DNA of 43,082 nt, from assembly GCA_029860045.1 (NCBI GenBank), contig JAOUBY010000011.1:1-43082 (forward strand), in the 5' to 3' direction. Position numbers and translations under genes: made by a program. Source of the DNA: Gammaproteobacteria bacterium. Lineage in GTDB: Bacteria; Pseudomonadota; Gammaproteobacteria; UBA9214. The notes below the pieces were generated by a model. The model had not been told where the DNA came from, searched no databases, and worked only from the letters and a program-made list of their open reading frames with translations. This document shows, in pieces, positions 8,174 to 18,103 of the stretch; the stretch's first letter is position 1, and every line of letters begins with the position of its first letter.

Positions 8174-8683
8174 ATGGATAGCAAAATGAGCGAAGCACCC
8201 CGCGTCGGACTGGTCATGGGTAGCAACAGTGACTGGGATGTTATGCAGCATGCTGCCAGCATGCTCGGGCAATTCAGCATCCCGTACGAGGCAAAAGTCG
8301 TATCTGCCCACCGCACCCCGGACCTGCTGTTTGATTATGCCGCCACGGCACGCAGCCGCGGATTGAGCTGCATCATTGCCGGCGCCGGCGGCGCCGCGCA
8401 TCTGCCGGGCATGCTGGCCGCCAAGTGCACCGTGCCGGTGCTCGGAGTGCCGGTACCATCGCGCTATCTCAAGGGCATGGATTCACTGCTGTCCATCGTA
8501 CAAATGCCAAAGGGTGTGCCGGTCGCCACCTTTGCCATCGGCGAGGCAGGCGCCGCAAATGCTGCCCTGTACGCCGCAGGCATCCTCGCAGTCACTGACA
8601 GCAATATCGCCGCACAACTCGATCGCTTCCGCAAGGAACAACAGGACAGCGTGCTTGCCATGGACCTGCCGGCACAACCGTGA
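8174..8683 (+). CDS. purE: N5-carboxyaminoimidazole ribonucleotide mutase
   Basis: Class I PurE, which moves the carboxyl group from N5-CAIR to give CAIR. The signature [24 protein letters not shown] and [14 protein letters not shown] blocks are all present. Start is uncertain: a TTG at 8162 and ATGs at 8174 and 8186 are in frame, with no clear ribosome site for any. A TAAAAT -10-like element at 8144-8149 would place transcription start near 8156, which makes 8162 unlikely. The stop overlaps the purK start. Confidence 0.94.
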   Translation: MDSKMSEAPRVGLVMGSNSDWDVMQHAASMLGQFSIPYEAKVVSAHRTPDLLFDYAATARSRGLSCIIAGAGGAAHLPGMLAAKCTVPVLGVPVPSRYLKGMDSLLSIVQMPKGVPVATFAIGEAGAANAALYAAGILAVTDSNIAAQLDRFRKEQQDSVLAMDLPAQP

Positions 8684-9807
8684 TCCTGCCTGGCGCGACA
8701 CTCGGTGTACTGGGCGGCGGCCAACTCGGGCGCATGTTCACCCTGGCTGCACACAGCATGGGTTATCGCGTGGTCGTGCTTGACCCCGATCCGCGCAGCC
8801 CGGCCGGCCTGGTCGCAAGCCAGCATATCCAGGCAGGCTATACCGATCATGCCGGCCTGCAAATGCTCGGCGATGAATGCGCGGCAGTGACCACCGAATT
8901 CGAAAACGTCCCGGCAGACAGCCTGGAGTTCCTGGCAAAGTTTTGCCGAGTGCGCCCGGATGCCGATGCGGTTCGCATTGCGCAGGACCGCATCCGTGAA
9001 AAAACCTTCATCCAGGAACATGGTCTGGCTACCGCGCCATTCGTCGCTATCTATGATGCCGGTGACCTGGCAGATGCCTTTACAGAACTCAACCCGCCGC
9101 TGCTGCTGAAAACCGCATCGCTGGGCTACGACGGCAAGGGCCAGGTAGCGGTCGATACGCTGGAACAGGCCGAGGCGGCCTTTGAACAACTGGAAAACCG
9201 GCCCTGCGTCCTCGAAGAGGTGATCGACCTCGAGCGCGAGGTCTCTGTCATTCTTGCGCGTGGCACCAACGGAACCATGGAGAGCTACCCGCCCGGTGAA
9301 AACCGGCATGCCAGCGGGATTCTCGACACCACCATCGTGCCGGCACGGGTGGACAGTGCACTTGCAGCGCGCGCCGTTGAAATGGCCCACGTGCTTGCTG
9401 ATGCAATGAACTACTGCGGCGTACTCGCCGTAGAATTTTTCTGTACCCGTGATGCCCGGTTGCTGGTCAATGAACTGGCCACGCGCCCGCACAACAGCGG
9501 GCATTACACCGTGGACGCCTGCAGCACCTCGCAGTTCGAACAGCAGGTGCGCTGCCTGTGCGGGCTACCACCGGGTGCCACCACACTGCTGTCACCGGTC
9601 GTAATGACCAACCTGCTGGGCGACATCTGGATGCACGGTGAGCCGGCATGGGAAAACATCCTGAACGAGCCACGCGCTCACCTGCACCTGTACGGGAAAC
9701 ACGAGGCGCGCCCGGGTCGCAAGATGGGGCATTACAATTGTCTGTCGGGCAGTACCGAAGACGCCCTGGAAACAGCAAATAACATACGCGGAAAACTTGG
9801 CTTCTGA
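8680..9807 (+). CDS. purK: N5-carboxyaminoimidazole ribonucleotide synthase
   Basis: ATP-grasp enzyme that makes N5-CAIR from AIR, bicarbonate and ATP, supplying PurE. N-terminal [12 protein letters not shown], the ATP-grasp core ([15 protein letters not shown] near residue 145) and the C-terminal [14 protein letters not shown] block are clear. The GTG start overlaps the purE TGA (GTGA), typical of coupled translation in purEK. Length of 375 residues is normal. Confidence 0.96.
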   Translation: MILPGATLGVLGGGQLGRMFTLAAHSMGYRVVVLDPDPRSPAGLVASQHIQAGYTDHAGLQMLGDECAAVTTEFENVPADSLEFLAKFCRVRPDADAVRIAQDRIREKTFIQEHGLATAPFVAIYDAGDLADAFTELNPPLLLKTASLGYDGKGQVAVDTLEQAEAAFEQLENRPCVLEEVIDLEREVSVILARGTNGTMESYPPGENRHASGILDTTIVPARVDSALAARAVEMAHVLADAMNYCGVLAVEFFCTRDARLLVNELATRPHNSGHYTVDACSTSQFEQQVRCLCGLPPGATTLLSPVVMTNLLGDIWMHGEPAWENILNEPRAHLHLYGKHEARPGRKMGHYNCLSGSTEDALETANNIRGKLGF

Positions 9808-9830
9808 CAACCGGCCAGTAACACCCGACC

Positions 9831-10763
9831 ATGCCATGGTTTAAACGCCTGTTTGACTTTACCCCCGGCTCGGTCAGCCACACCGAGCGCCTGGTATCGG
9901 CGCTGGGTGGCTTCGTGTCAATCTTTGCCATCCTGGCTGTCAGCGCGCATTACCTTGGCGCCGAGGGAGCACTGCTAATCGTGCCCTCAACAGGCGCCAC
10001 CGCCGTGCTGCTGTTTGCCGTACCACATGGAGCGCTTTCCCAGCCCTGGAACGTGCTGGGTGGACACCTGGTGTCGGCACTGGTCGGCGTAAGCTGCTCC
10101 CTGCTGGTCCCGCAAACATTTGTCGCCGCCGGCCTGGCGGTCGGACTGGCCATCGCCGTCATGTACTACCTGCGCTGCATCCACCCGCCGGGCGGCGCCA
10201 CCGCACTGGCGGCCGTGATCGGCGGTGAAAGCACGCATGCACTGGGCTACCAGTTCGTACTCACGCCGGTGCTGGGCAATACACTGATAATACTGGTCGT
10301 GGCAGTGCTCTTTAATTATCCCTTCAAGTGGCGGCGCTATCCGGCCTGGCTGATGCGCGACGAACCATCGGCAAACACCGATGGCGATACCAGGGCATCG
10401 ATTGAGCACGCCGATCTGGTCGCCGCGCTGGGGCAGATCGATTCCTACATCGATGTCTCGGAGCACGACCTGCTGCGTATCTACGAACTGGCCACCGGGC
10501 AGGCCGGCAAGCGCCAACTGCCACTCGAACGAATTCTGCTGGGCGGCTATTTCAGCAACGGGGCATTCGGCACGGACTGGTCGGTACGCCAGATCGTTGA
10601 CCAGTCAACGCACGACGACCCGGACCGCGACATGGTGGTGTTCAAGGTGGTGGCCGGCAAGGGAATGCGCAGCTCGGGAATAACGACCCGTACGGAATTC
10701 GCCCAGTGGGCCAGGCATGAACTAATCCGTGATGATGAAAACTGGAAACGCGTCAATGACTGA
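9831..10763 (+). CDS. HPP family membrane protein
   Basis: A 310-residue protein with an N-terminal membrane domain of about four to five helices (residues 20-170) carrying the family signature CIHPPGGATAL at residue 116. The C-terminal 130 residues are soluble and lack an obvious CBS pair, which many HPP proteins carry. HPP proteins have been linked to nitrite transport in chloroplasts and cyanobacteria; the substrate here is unknown. Placed between purK and a small RRM-like gene on the same strand. Confidence 0.88.
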   Translation: MPWFKRLFDFTPGSVSHTERLVSALGGFVSIFAILAVSAHYLGAEGALLIVPSTGATAVLLFAVPHGALSQPWNVLGGHLVSALVGVSCSLLVPQTFVAAGLAVGLAIAVMYYLRCIHPPGGATALAAVIGGESTHALGYQFVLTPVLGNTLIILVVAVLFNYPFKWRRYPAWLMRDEPSANTDGDTRASIEHADLVAALGQIDSYIDVSEHDLLRIYELATGQAGKRQLPLERILLGGYFSNGAFGTDWSVRQIVDQSTHDDPDRDMVVFKVVAGKGMRSSGITTRTEFAQWARHELIRDDENWKRVND

Positions 10764-10796
10764 GCTGACAACATCGCACGCCAAGGCAGGTCTGAC

Positions 10797-11042
10797 ATGC
10801 TGATTCGCATCGACCGTCTGCCCGGTGATGTTACCGAAGAAGATGTCCGTCGTCTTCTTCGTCCGCTCACCCGCATTGAATCCGTGTGCCTGAGCAAGAA
10901 CGGCAATCATGACAACGTACTGGCCTGGATTACCATCGATACGGGTTGTGCGGTTGCCGGCACGATAGCCTGGCGACTGGATGGCACCTGGTGGCATAAC
11001 CGGCATCTGGAAGCGACATTGACACTGTTTACCGGTGAATAA
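10797..11042 (+). CDS. Small RRM-like protein
   Basis: An 81-residue protein starting MLIRIDRLPGDVTEEDVRRLL, which fits the first strand and helix of an RNA-recognition motif; DNVLAWITID and NRHLEATL fit strands 3 and 4. The aromatic RNP residues are largely absent, so RNA binding is uncertain. It sits between the HPP protein and NhaA, same strand, gaps of 33 and 73 nt. Assignment rests on pattern only. Confidence 0.6.
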   Translation: MLIRIDRLPGDVTEEDVRRLLRPLTRIESVCLSKNGNHDNVLAWITIDTGCAVAGTIAWRLDGTWWHNRHLEATLTLFTGE

Positions 11043-11115
11043 CTTTCACCTGCGCAACCGACGCACACAAATAACCGACGACCACTAACGGCACAGCCAC
11101 TGTGCCACGGACCTG

Positions 11116-12498
11116 GTGAATATGACAAACAGCACGCATGACAACTCGGAAGAAAATGAAGACGGCATCTACCATGCACCGTGGGAACGTGTGTTTAACA
11201 AGGTCATCACCCCGTTCGACGAATTCATACACCGCGAGACCACCAGCGGCCTGTTGTTAATGTGCACGGCAGTGGCCGCGCTGATCCTCGCCAACAGCGC
11301 ACTGGCGGAGACATACCAGCACCTGCTGCATACCCACTTTGGCCTTGCCTTTGGTGACTGGTCTATCGACAAGAGTCTGCTGCACTGGGTCAACGACGGC
11401 CTGATGGCACTGTTCTTTTTCGTGGTCGGGCTGGAACTGAAACGTGAATTCCTGGTCGGCGAACTGGCCGACCCGCGTGCTGCGGCACTGCCGATAATCG
11501 CCGCCATCGGCGGCATGGTGGTACCGGCACTGATCTACTTCGCGATCAACCCGTCCGGCGATGCCGCACGCGGCTGGGGCATCCCCATGGCCACCGATAT
11601 CGCATTTGCCATTGGCGCCATCGCGCTGCTGGCTGGCCGGGTACCAAGGGCACTGATCACTTTCCTGGTCGCACTTGCGATCGTCGATGACCTGGGCGCA
11701 GTGATCGTGATCGCGGTGTTTTATACCGACACCATCGTAACCGGCCCCTTGCTGGTTGCCGCCGCACTGTTCGGCGTGTTAATAACATTGAACCTGTCCG
11801 GAGTGCGCAAACCACTACCCTACTTCCTTGTCGCAATTTTACTGTGGTATGCATTGCTGCAGTCCGGCGTACATGCCACGCTGGCCGGGGTGCTGGGTGC
11901 ATTTGCGATTCCAGCCAGGCCAAAGTATGACCCGGCGCGCTTTAGTATTTGTGTACGCGCATTGATGACACGCTTTGACAACGCACTGGGGAGCGGCCGC
12001 AATATCATGACCAACGACAGCCTGCGCGCCGTCGTGCAGACACTGGAGAACGGTGTGCACCAGGTAGAAACACCGCTGCAACGCCTTGAACATGCCTGGC
12101 ACATGCCCGTGGCGTACTTCGTGATCCCGTTATTCGCCCTGTGCAATGCCGGTATCCCGCTGCACCTTGATGGCATGGCAGCCACACTGCTGCACCCGGT
12201 GACACTCGGCGTCTCCGGCGGACTGGTACTTGGCAAGGTCATCGGGATTGCCGGTGCCAGCTGGCTGGCTCTACAGCTCGGTATCGGACAATTACCGGCC
12301 AACACCCGTTTTACACAGATCGTTGGTGTCTCATTACTCGGTGGCATCGGCTTCACCATGTCGATTTTTGTTGCCGAGCTCGGCTTTGCGAACCAGCCCG
12401 AGTTACTGCTGATGGCCAAGACCGGCATCCTCGGTGCATCTCTGCTTGCGGGCATATCCGGTTTTCTGTGGCTGTACCTGGCTGGCGGCAGGGACTGA
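11116..12498 (+). CDS. nhaA: Na+/H+ antiporter NhaA
   Basis: An inner-membrane antiporter that exports sodium in exchange for protons. Diagnostic motifs are GLELKREFLVGEL, PMATDIAFAIG and the transport-site pair in ALAIVDDLGAV (two aspartates). At 460 residues it is longer than E. coli NhaA because of an N-terminal extension of about 30 mostly polar residues and a longer central loop near 275-330. GTG 11116 or ATG 11122 could be the start. Presence suits a saline or alkaline habitat but is not specific. Confidence 0.95.
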   Translation: MNMTNSTHDNSEENEDGIYHAPWERVFNKVITPFDEFIHRETTSGLLLMCTAVAALILANSALAETYQHLLHTHFGLAFGDWSIDKSLLHWVNDGLMALFFFVVGLELKREFLVGELADPRAAALPIIAAIGGMVVPALIYFAINPSGDAARGWGIPMATDIAFAIGAIALLAGRVPRALITFLVALAIVDDLGAVIVIAVFYTDTIVTGPLLVAAALFGVLITLNLSGVRKPLPYFLVAILLWYALLQSGVHATLAGVLGAFAIPARPKYDPARFSICVRALMTRFDNALGSGRNIMTNDSLRAVVQTLENGVHQVETPLQRLEHAWHMPVAYFVIPLFALCNAGIPLHLDGMAATLLHPVTLGVSGGLVLGKVIGIAGASWLALQLGIGQLPANTRFTQIVGVSLLGGIGFTMSIFVAELGFANQPELLLMAKTGILGASLLAGISGFLWLYLAGGRD

Positions 12499-12502
12499 GG
12501 CA

Positions 12503-13207
12503 TTGAGCAGCGGCAAGTTCCGTCTTGACCTGCCGCAACTTGCGCTGCTGCTTGCCAATCTGCTGCCTGTATTCGGCGTGCTTTTCCTGGACTGGGATGT
12601 CGGCTCCATCGTGGTGCTGTACTGGGCCGAAAATCTGATTGCCGGCGCCTACACCCTGCTCAAGATGCTTACGGTCGGGAAACTGCGTGCCCTGCCGGTT
12701 ATGCTGTTTTTCACCATTCACTACGGCGGTTTCTGTGCGGCGCACGGCCTGTTTGTGCTGGAACTGACACAGTTCGCCGGTGAGACAATCGCACAGGAAC
12801 ATAGCTGGCCAGGTCCGCTGGTGCTGATCGAGATGTTCATCGACCTGTCGCGACAGGTACTTGCAGCAGCGCCCCGGGAGTTTCTGTGGGCCTGTCTTGC
12901 TTTGCTGATCAGCCACGGCGCCTCGTTTCTGCTGTTGTTCATCGGGCAACAGGAATTCCGCTGGCGCACAGTCAAGCAATTGATGCATGCGCCCTACTCG
13001 CGCATCACTGTCCTGCATATTGCGGTTATTGCCGGTGGTTTTCTGGTACAGAAAATGGGTTCACCGCTGGGACTGTTGCTGGCGCTGGTTGCACTGAAGA
13101 CCTGTATGGATATCATGCTGCATAACCGGTCCCATAAAGATACGGGGCAATCAGCCAGAGCCTCACACCCACCCGTAAACCCACAGGAGAATAACGATGG
13201 AAATTAG
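12503..13207 (+). CDS. DUF6498-type membrane protein
   Basis: About 234 residues with some six membrane helices; SIVVLYWAENLIAGAYTLLKM near residue 33 is characteristic of the DUF6498 group. Function unknown. The TTG at 12503 is preceded by GAGG and begins just after the nhaA stop; the ATG at 12434 would overlap nhaA by 65 bases and add a non-family extension, so I prefer the TTG. It overlaps the next small gene by 11 bases. Confidence 0.7.
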   Translation: MSSGKFRLDLPQLALLLANLLPVFGVLFLDWDVGSIVVLYWAENLIAGAYTLLKMLTVGKLRALPVMLFFTIHYGGFCAAHGLFVLELTQFAGETIAQEHSWPGPLVLIEMFIDLSRQVLAAAPREFLWACLALLISHGASFLLLFIGQQEFRWRTVKQLMHAPYSRITVLHIAVIAGGFLVQKMGSPLGLLLALVALKTCMDIMLHNRSHKDTGQSARASHPPVNPQENNDGN

Positions 13208-13373
13208 CGGCATTTTAGGTTTACTGATCCTCGCTGCGGACATCTGGGCAATCCTCAACATCTTCCAGAGCAGTGCCGACACCGGCAAGAAGGTACTGTG
13301 GATCGTACTGGTACTGATACTGCCACTGCTTGGCCTGATCATCTGGTATTTTGCCGGGCCACGCGAACGCTGA
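13197..13373 (+). CDS. PLDc_N-type small membrane protein
   Basis: A 58-residue protein, MEISGILGLLIL start, with two hydrophobic segments separated by NIFQSSADTGKKVLW and ending GLIIWYFAGPRER. This matches the two-helix phospholipase D N-terminal (PLDc_N) module, which also occurs as stand-alone small proteins. AGGAG lies eight bases upstream of the ATG. It overlaps the preceding gene and lies six bases before the next, so it belongs to the nhaA-downstream operon. Confidence 0.85.
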   Translation: MEISGILGLLILAADIWAILNIFQSSADTGKKVLWIVLVLILPLLGLIIWYFAGPRER

Positions 13374-13379
13374 CACAGC

Positions 13380-13862
13380 GTGACCGCATTACCCCAGGAT
13401 GAAGACCGGCACGGTCCGGGAGTTCGCCTGCACCCGCCACTGATCTTCGGCATCAGCATCCTGTGTGGCATCGGGCTCGACAATCTGTATCCCCTGGCCA
13501 TGCCGTACGGATTTCACGGCACGGTGTATGGCGGCATCATTATCATGATCGCCTTCGCAATCGGGATGTGGGCCCTGCTTGAATTCAATCGCGCGGGAAC
13601 CGACGTACGCGCCGACAATCCGGACAGCGCGCTGCTTGTCAGCGGTCCGTACCGTTTTACCCGCAACCCGCTCTACATCGTACTGACGCTGGTGCAGATC
13701 ACCGCCGCGGTCTGGCTCGATTCGCTCTGGGTACTTTTGCTGACGCCGATGTCCGTCATTATTATTTCGCGGTATGCCATCAGGCGCGAGGAGCGTTACC
13801 TGGAAAAACTGTTTGGCCAGCAATACCTCGAATACAAACAACGCGTACGCCGCTGGTTGTAG
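13380..13862 (+). CDS. Isoprenylcysteine carboxyl methyltransferase-family protein
   Basis: A 160-residue integral membrane methyltransferase-like protein. Four hydrophobic segments and the motif SGPYRFTRNPLYI (near residue 89), with a C-terminal EERYLEKLFGQQYLEYKQRVRRW, are typical of the ICMT/PEMT family that uses S-adenosylmethionine. Bacterial substrates are mostly unknown. The start is a GTG six nt after the previous stop. Confidence 0.88.
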   Translation: MTALPQDEDRHGPGVRLHPPLIFGISILCGIGLDNLYPLAMPYGFHGTVYGGIIIMIAFAIGMWALLEFNRAGTDVRADNPDSALLVSGPYRFTRNPLYIVLTLVQITAAVWLDSLWVLLLTPMSVIIISRYAIRREERYLEKLFGQQYLEYKQRVRRWL

Positions 13863-13867
13863 GGCCA

Positions 13868-14293
13868 ATGGGTATCTTCAACAAGTTGTTTGCAGGCAGG
13901 CCGCGCAAACCGACCGTGACCGAGGAGATCAACACGATCCTTGGGCGCTTCACCACGGCAACCATCATGGGCGTGGACCGCGAAGACATAGGGCGTTACC
14001 CGCCCAAGCAGTACAAGGTAATGGCCTTTCATTTCGGTGCTATTGAATACCTGTCCAACCAGTATGGCCTGGATGAGACACAAACCCTCGGTATCTTTGT
14101 GACGTTCATCAACAAGTATTTCAACATGCCAATCAACGAGACCGGCAGTATCAGTGAGCGCCTGCAGGGTTTCCACGACAATCCCGATCAGCGCCGCTAC
14201 CTGGATGCCGGCCGCGACGTGTTCCAGCGCTGGCACGAACAGGACGAGCGTCGTGCCCCGCTGGAACTCGGAGAGATGCTGAAAGACGGCTGA
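13868..14293 (+). CDS. Unknown 141-residue soluble protein
   Basis: Starts MGIFNKLFAGRPRKPT, then a helical body with KYFNMPINETGSISERLQ near residue 77. No signal peptide or catalytic motif that I recognise. The ATG lies five bases after the methyltransferase stop and the TGA two bases before the UDG-like GTG, so it is surely part of the same transcript. Confidence 0.75.
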   Translation: MGIFNKLFAGRPRKPTVTEEINTILGRFTTATIMGVDREDIGRYPPKQYKVMAFHFGAIEYLSNQYGLDETQTLGIFVTFINKYFNMPINETGSISERLQGFHDNPDQRRYLDAGRDVFQRWHEQDERRAPLELGEMLKDG

Positions 14294-14295
14294 GC

Positions 14296-14880
14296 GTGGA
14301 CAGGTTCAAACAGTTGTTACAGGAAATACGCGGCTGCCGGGTTTGCGCTGAACAGCTGCCGCTGGGTCCCAGGCCGGTGCTGCGGGCAAGCCGCACGGCG
14401 CGCCTGCTGATCATCGGCCAGGCACCGGGCACCCGGGTGCATGCCACCGGCATCCCGTGGAACGACCCCAGTGGTGACCGTCTGCGCGACTGGCTACAGC
14501 TCGATCGTGACCGGTTCTATGACGAGTCACGTATCGCCATTATCCCCATGGGACTGTGCTACCCGGGCAAGGGCAGCTCGGGCGACCTGCCGCCGCGCCC
14601 GGAATGTGCACCACTCTGGCATGAGCGCCTGCTGCAGGCATTGCCGGAGCTGCGGCTGCGGTTACTGATTGGCAAGTACGCACAGGATTATTACCTGGGC
14701 ACAAGGCGGCAATCACTGGCGGAAACGGTCAGACACTACCGGGACTATCTGCCGGATTACTTCCCGCTGCCGCACCCCTCCCCCCGCAATATCCGCTGGT
14801 TCAGGAACCATCCCTGGTTTGAGGCCGAGGTAATACCGGCACTACGGGAGCAACTGGGACTGCTGCAGGGGCAACACTGA
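14296..14880 (+). CDS. Uracil-DNA glycosylase superfamily protein
   Basis: A 194-residue protein with the UDG-fold motifs LLIIGQAPGTRVHATG (near residue 37) and PHPSPRN (near 157), and a CRVC pair near the N-terminus. The first motif lacks the usual acidic or Asn catalytic position, and the four-cysteine iron-sulfur set of family 4 is not complete, so glycosylase activity is uncertain. Last gene of the run that begins with nhaA; a 115-nt gap follows before dxs. Confidence 0.85.
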   Translation: MDRFKQLLQEIRGCRVCAEQLPLGPRPVLRASRTARLLIIGQAPGTRVHATGIPWNDPSGDRLRDWLQLDRDRFYDESRIAIIPMGLCYPGKGSSGDLPPRPECAPLWHERLLQALPELRLRLLIGKYAQDYYLGTRRQSLAETVRHYRDYLPDYFPLPHPSPRNIRWFRNHPWFEAEVIPALREQLGLLQGQH

Positions 14881-14995
14881 GCCGCCATCGCCAATACCTG
14901 TCAATACCCTGATTTCCATCCGGAAATACCCGTCAAGCGCCTGCAAATAAAGATTTTTCTGTCGGGCCTTGCTAGAATTCCCTACCGGTTACACC

Positions 14996-16903
14996 ATGCC
15001 AAACAGATACCAGCTCCTTCAAACCATCCATACCCCGGCTGACCTGCGCGAATTCAACGACGCGCAGCTGGTGCAGCTGGCGGCCGAGGTGCGTGAATTC
15101 CTGCTCGAGTCAGTCTCGGCCACCGGCGGACATCTCGCCGCCGGACTGGGCACGGTTGAGCTGACCATCGCCCTGCACCACGTATTCAATACCCCGCATG
15201 ACCGGCTCGTCTGGGACATCGGGCACCAGGCCTACCCGCACAAGATCCTCACCGGGCGACGCGAGGCGATGCACAGCCTGCGCCAACGCAATGGACTGAG
15301 TGGCTTCCTGAGCCGCGACGAGAGTGAATATGACGCCTTTGGCGCCGGACACTCCAGCACCTCGATCAGTGCGGCACTCGGCATGGCGGTGGCGGCAAAA
15401 CAGCAGGGCAGCGGGCGCAAGACCGTGGCCGTAATCGGTGACGGGGCGATGACGGCCGGCATGGCATTCGAAGCGCTGAACAATGCCGGCGACCAGGAAT
15501 GTGATCTGCTGGTGGTGCTGAATGACAATGAAATGTCGATCTCGCCAAACCGCGGTGCACTGCACAATCATTTATCACGCCTGCTATCGGGCCGCATGTA
15601 TACCGGCATTCGCCAGGGCAGCAAGCATGCCCTCAGCCGACTGCCCGGTGCACAACATTTCCTGCGCCGCTGGGAGGAACACCTCAAGGGCATGATCCTG
15701 CCCGGTACGCTGTTCGAGGAGCTCGGCTTTAACTACATCGGCCCGGTCGATGGCCATGACCTGCCTACCCTCGTCGGCACCCTGCAAAACATGCACAAAC
15801 TCAGCGGCCGTAACCTGCTGCACGTGGTCACACGCAAGGGCAAGGGTTACCACCACGCCGAACAGAACCCCTGCGTCTATCATGGTGTCACACCATTCGA
15901 CCGCGCCACCGGCGAACAAAAGACCTCGTCCGGGACCACCTACACACGCGTGTTTGGCGACTGGCTGTGCGACATGGCAGCCGATGACGAGCGCCTGGTT
16001 GGCATTACGCCGGCCATGTGTGAAGGCTCGGGCATGGTGCAATTCGCCGAGCGCTTCAGGGACCGTTACTTCGACGTGGGCATTGCCGAACAGCATGCAC
16101 TGACCTTTGCCGCCGGCATGGCCTGCGAAGGCATGAAACCGGTGGTTGCCATCTACTCAACCTTTTTGCAGCGCGCTTATGACCAGCTCATTCACGATAT
16201 CGCGTTGCAGAACCTGGATGTCACCTTTGCCATCGACCGTGCCGGACTGGTTGGTGCCGACGGCGCGACTCATGCCGGGGTGTTCGACCTGGGTTTCCTG
16301 CGCTGCGTTCCCAACATGATCGTGATGGCGCCTGCCGACGAGCTGGAATGCCGACGCATGTTGAGCACGGCATACCAGTACAACGGACCAGCAGCCGTGC
16401 GCTATCCGCGTGGCGCCGGGCCTGGCATTGCGCTGGATAACTCGCTGGAATCACTGCCAATCGGCAAGGCGGAGATCTGCCGCCGTGGCAACCGCGTGGC
16501 CATTCTTGCCTTTGGCAGCCGGCTGGCCGCTGCACTTGCTGCCGGCAACACCATCAATGCAACGGTGGTCAACATGCGCTTCGTCAAACCGCTGGATACC
16601 GACATGATCACGGCCATGGCCAGCGAGCACGAACTCATCGTAACGGTGGAAGAAAATGTGCTGCAGGGCGGCGCCGGCTCAGCCGTAAATGAGGTACTGA
16701 ATTCACTGGGCAGCAGCGTGCAGACTATCAATCTCGGTATACCCGACGCATTCATCGAGCATGGCGATCACCAAAGACAGCTTGCCGAATGCGGACTGGA
16801 TACGGATGGCATACTGGATGCAATTACTGCGGCAACGGAAACGATGACTGCCCACACACCAGGCACACTCGATTTAAAGAACAGCACTCGATTGAACGGC
16901 TAA
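14996..16903 (+). CDS. dxs: 1-deoxy-D-xylulose-5-phosphate synthase
   Basis: Thiamine-diphosphate enzyme that condenses pyruvate with glyceraldehyde-3-phosphate, opening the MEP isoprenoid pathway. Family blocks: [16 protein letters not shown] near residue 72, [21 protein letters not shown] near 145, [17 protein letters not shown] near 360 and [19 protein letters not shown] 14996 gives 635 residues with the conserved start; a TTG at 14969 lies upstream of a TAGAAT -10-like element at 14973-14978 and is unlikely. Confidence 0.96.
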   Translation: MPNRYQLLQTIHTPADLREFNDAQLVQLAAEVREFLLESVSATGGHLAAGLGTVELTIALHHVFNTPHDRLVWDIGHQAYPHKILTGRREAMHSLRQRNGLSGFLSRDESEYDAFGAGHSSTSISAALGMAVAAKQQGSGRKTVAVIGDGAMTAGMAFEALNNAGDQECDLLVVLNDNEMSISPNRGALHNHLSRLLSGRMYTGIRQGSKHALSRLPGAQHFLRRWEEHLKGMILPGTLFEELGFNYIGPVDGHDLPTLVGTLQNMHKLSGRNLLHVVTRKGKGYHHAEQNPCVYHGVTPFDRATGEQKTSSGTTYTRVFGDWLCDMAADDERLVGITPAMCEGSGMVQFAERFRDRYFDVGIAEQHALTFAAGMACEGMKPVVAIYSTFLQRAYDQLIHDIALQNLDVTFAIDRAGLVGADGATHAGVFDLGFLRCVPNMIVMAPADELECRRMLSTAYQYNGPAAVRYPRGAGPGIALDNSLESLPIGKAEICRRGNRVAILAFGSRLAAALAAGNTINATVVNMRFVKPLDTDMITAMASEHELIVTVEENVLQGGAGSAVNEVLNSLGSSVQTINLGIPDAFIEHGDHQRQLAECGLDTDGILDAITAATETMTAHTPGTLDLKNSTRLNG

Positions 16904-16936
16904 ACGGAACACACAACAAAGCAGGGAGCCAATATC

Positions 16937-17521
16937 ATGCTACGACCCGCAGCAGTACTTCTCCTGGTTGCAGCCACCCTTGTCAGCGGCTGCGCCCACA
17001 AGATACAAATAACCCCGCAACTGGAAGCAATGCGTAATGCCCAGGTACCGGCGCCATCCGAAAAAAATGTCGGCTACTTTATCCCGGCAGCAGAAAGAGA
17101 AAAGGCTGTTATTACCCCAGGAGGCGGTGGCGACAAGATAACCTATGCCCCCTACAAGCAAACGGAAGCCGCATTAAATACCATCCTTGGGCGGGCGTTC
17201 AGCAAGGTGTACTCAATGCGCTCGACAAACGACACGAATTTCATAGCCGAGAAGAATATCAGCTACATCTTCACCCCGGTTATTGAAACAAGTTCGTCGT
17301 CATCAGGAATATTCACCTGGCCGGCCACCGATTTCAGCCTGAAACTGACTTGCACAGCAGTGGATGCAAACGGAAACAAGGTATGGAATAAGACGGTAAC
17401 CGGTGAAGGTCATGCCGAATACAATGAATTCATCAAGGACTTCGGGCTGTCGGGACGCCGCGCTGCAGAAGCAGCCTATACCGAGATGCTGATGGAAATC
17501 GCAAATGCGGGAGTATTCTAG
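16937..17521 (+). CDS. Lipoprotein of unknown function (1 of 3)
   Basis: A 194-residue protein with a lipoprotein signal peptide (VSGC lipobox, Cys at residue 19). The mature part has alternating hydrophobic patterns such as NISYIFTPVIETSSSSSG and DFSLKLTCTAVD, suggesting beta strands. No family recognised. GGGAGCC lies eight bases upstream of the ATG. TAG and the next gene's ATG abut, so the three lipoproteins form one operon. Confidence 0.8.
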   Translation: MLRPAAVLLLVAATLVSGCAHKIQITPQLEAMRNAQVPAPSEKNVGYFIPAAEREKAVITPGGGGDKITYAPYKQTEAALNTILGRAFSKVYSMRSTNDTNFIAEKNISYIFTPVIETSSSSSGIFTWPATDFSLKLTCTAVDANGNKVWNKTVTGEGHAEYNEFIKDFGLSGRRAAEAAYTEMLMEIANAGVF

Positions 17522-18103
17522 ATGGAAAGCTCAACAACAATACGCATTACTACAGCACTCGCCGTCGTCATACTGACAGGCTGCACAGCGATGGCACCCC
17601 AGTATCAGCCGGACTTCGAGCTGGTAAACACGCTAAAGGACGTAAACCTGCAGAACATGCAGACAGGTAAATTTGTCTCGGCAGATCCATCCATAGACAA
17701 GGTAACCATACGTGGTAGCAGCCTGGTTTCCCCTTACAACAATTCCTATTCTGAATACCTGAAGAACGCACTGTCCGAGGAACTCAAACAGTCCGCGCTC
17801 TGGGATACAAATGCGAATATTGTAATCAGCGGCGAATTACTGGAAAACGAGATGGACGCATCTGGCTTCAGCATAGGGGAAGCAGACCTGTCAGCACGAT
17901 TTCTCGTCAGCAGGGACGGCACCGAGGTCTACAACAAGGTTCATACAATTCACCATGAGTGGGCATCGTCGTTTGTTGGTGCCGTCGCGATCCCGAACGC
18001 CATCAATAATTACCCGATTGCTGTACAGAAACTGATCGGGGCACTGCTTCTGGACATCGACCTGCTTAATGTAACCAGGGTTGCAGACACTGGCAGCCAG
18101 TGA
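17522..18103 (+). CDS. Lipoprotein of unknown function (2 of 3)
   Basis: A 193-residue protein with lipobox LTGC (Cys at residue 21). The mature domain includes YLKNALSEELKQSALWDTNANIVISGELLENE, which resembles periplasmic proteins that assemble with outer-membrane lipoproteins, but I cannot name a family. It starts directly after the first lipoprotein stop and ends in a TGATG overlap with the third. Confidence 0.8.
   Translation: MESSTTIRITTALAVVILTGCTAMAPQYQPDFELVNTLKDVNLQNMQTGKFVSADPSIDKVTIRGSSLVSPYNNSYSEYLKNALSEELKQSALWDTNANIVISGELLENEMDASGFSIGEADLSARFLVSRDGTEVYNKVHTIHHEWASSFVGAVAIPNAINNYPIAVQKLIGALLLDIDLLNVTRVADTGSQ

Noticed and set aside
8464-9504. Minus-strand 346-residue open frame opposite purK
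   Set aside because: It lies antisense to purE and purK, whose motifs are intact; no family features.
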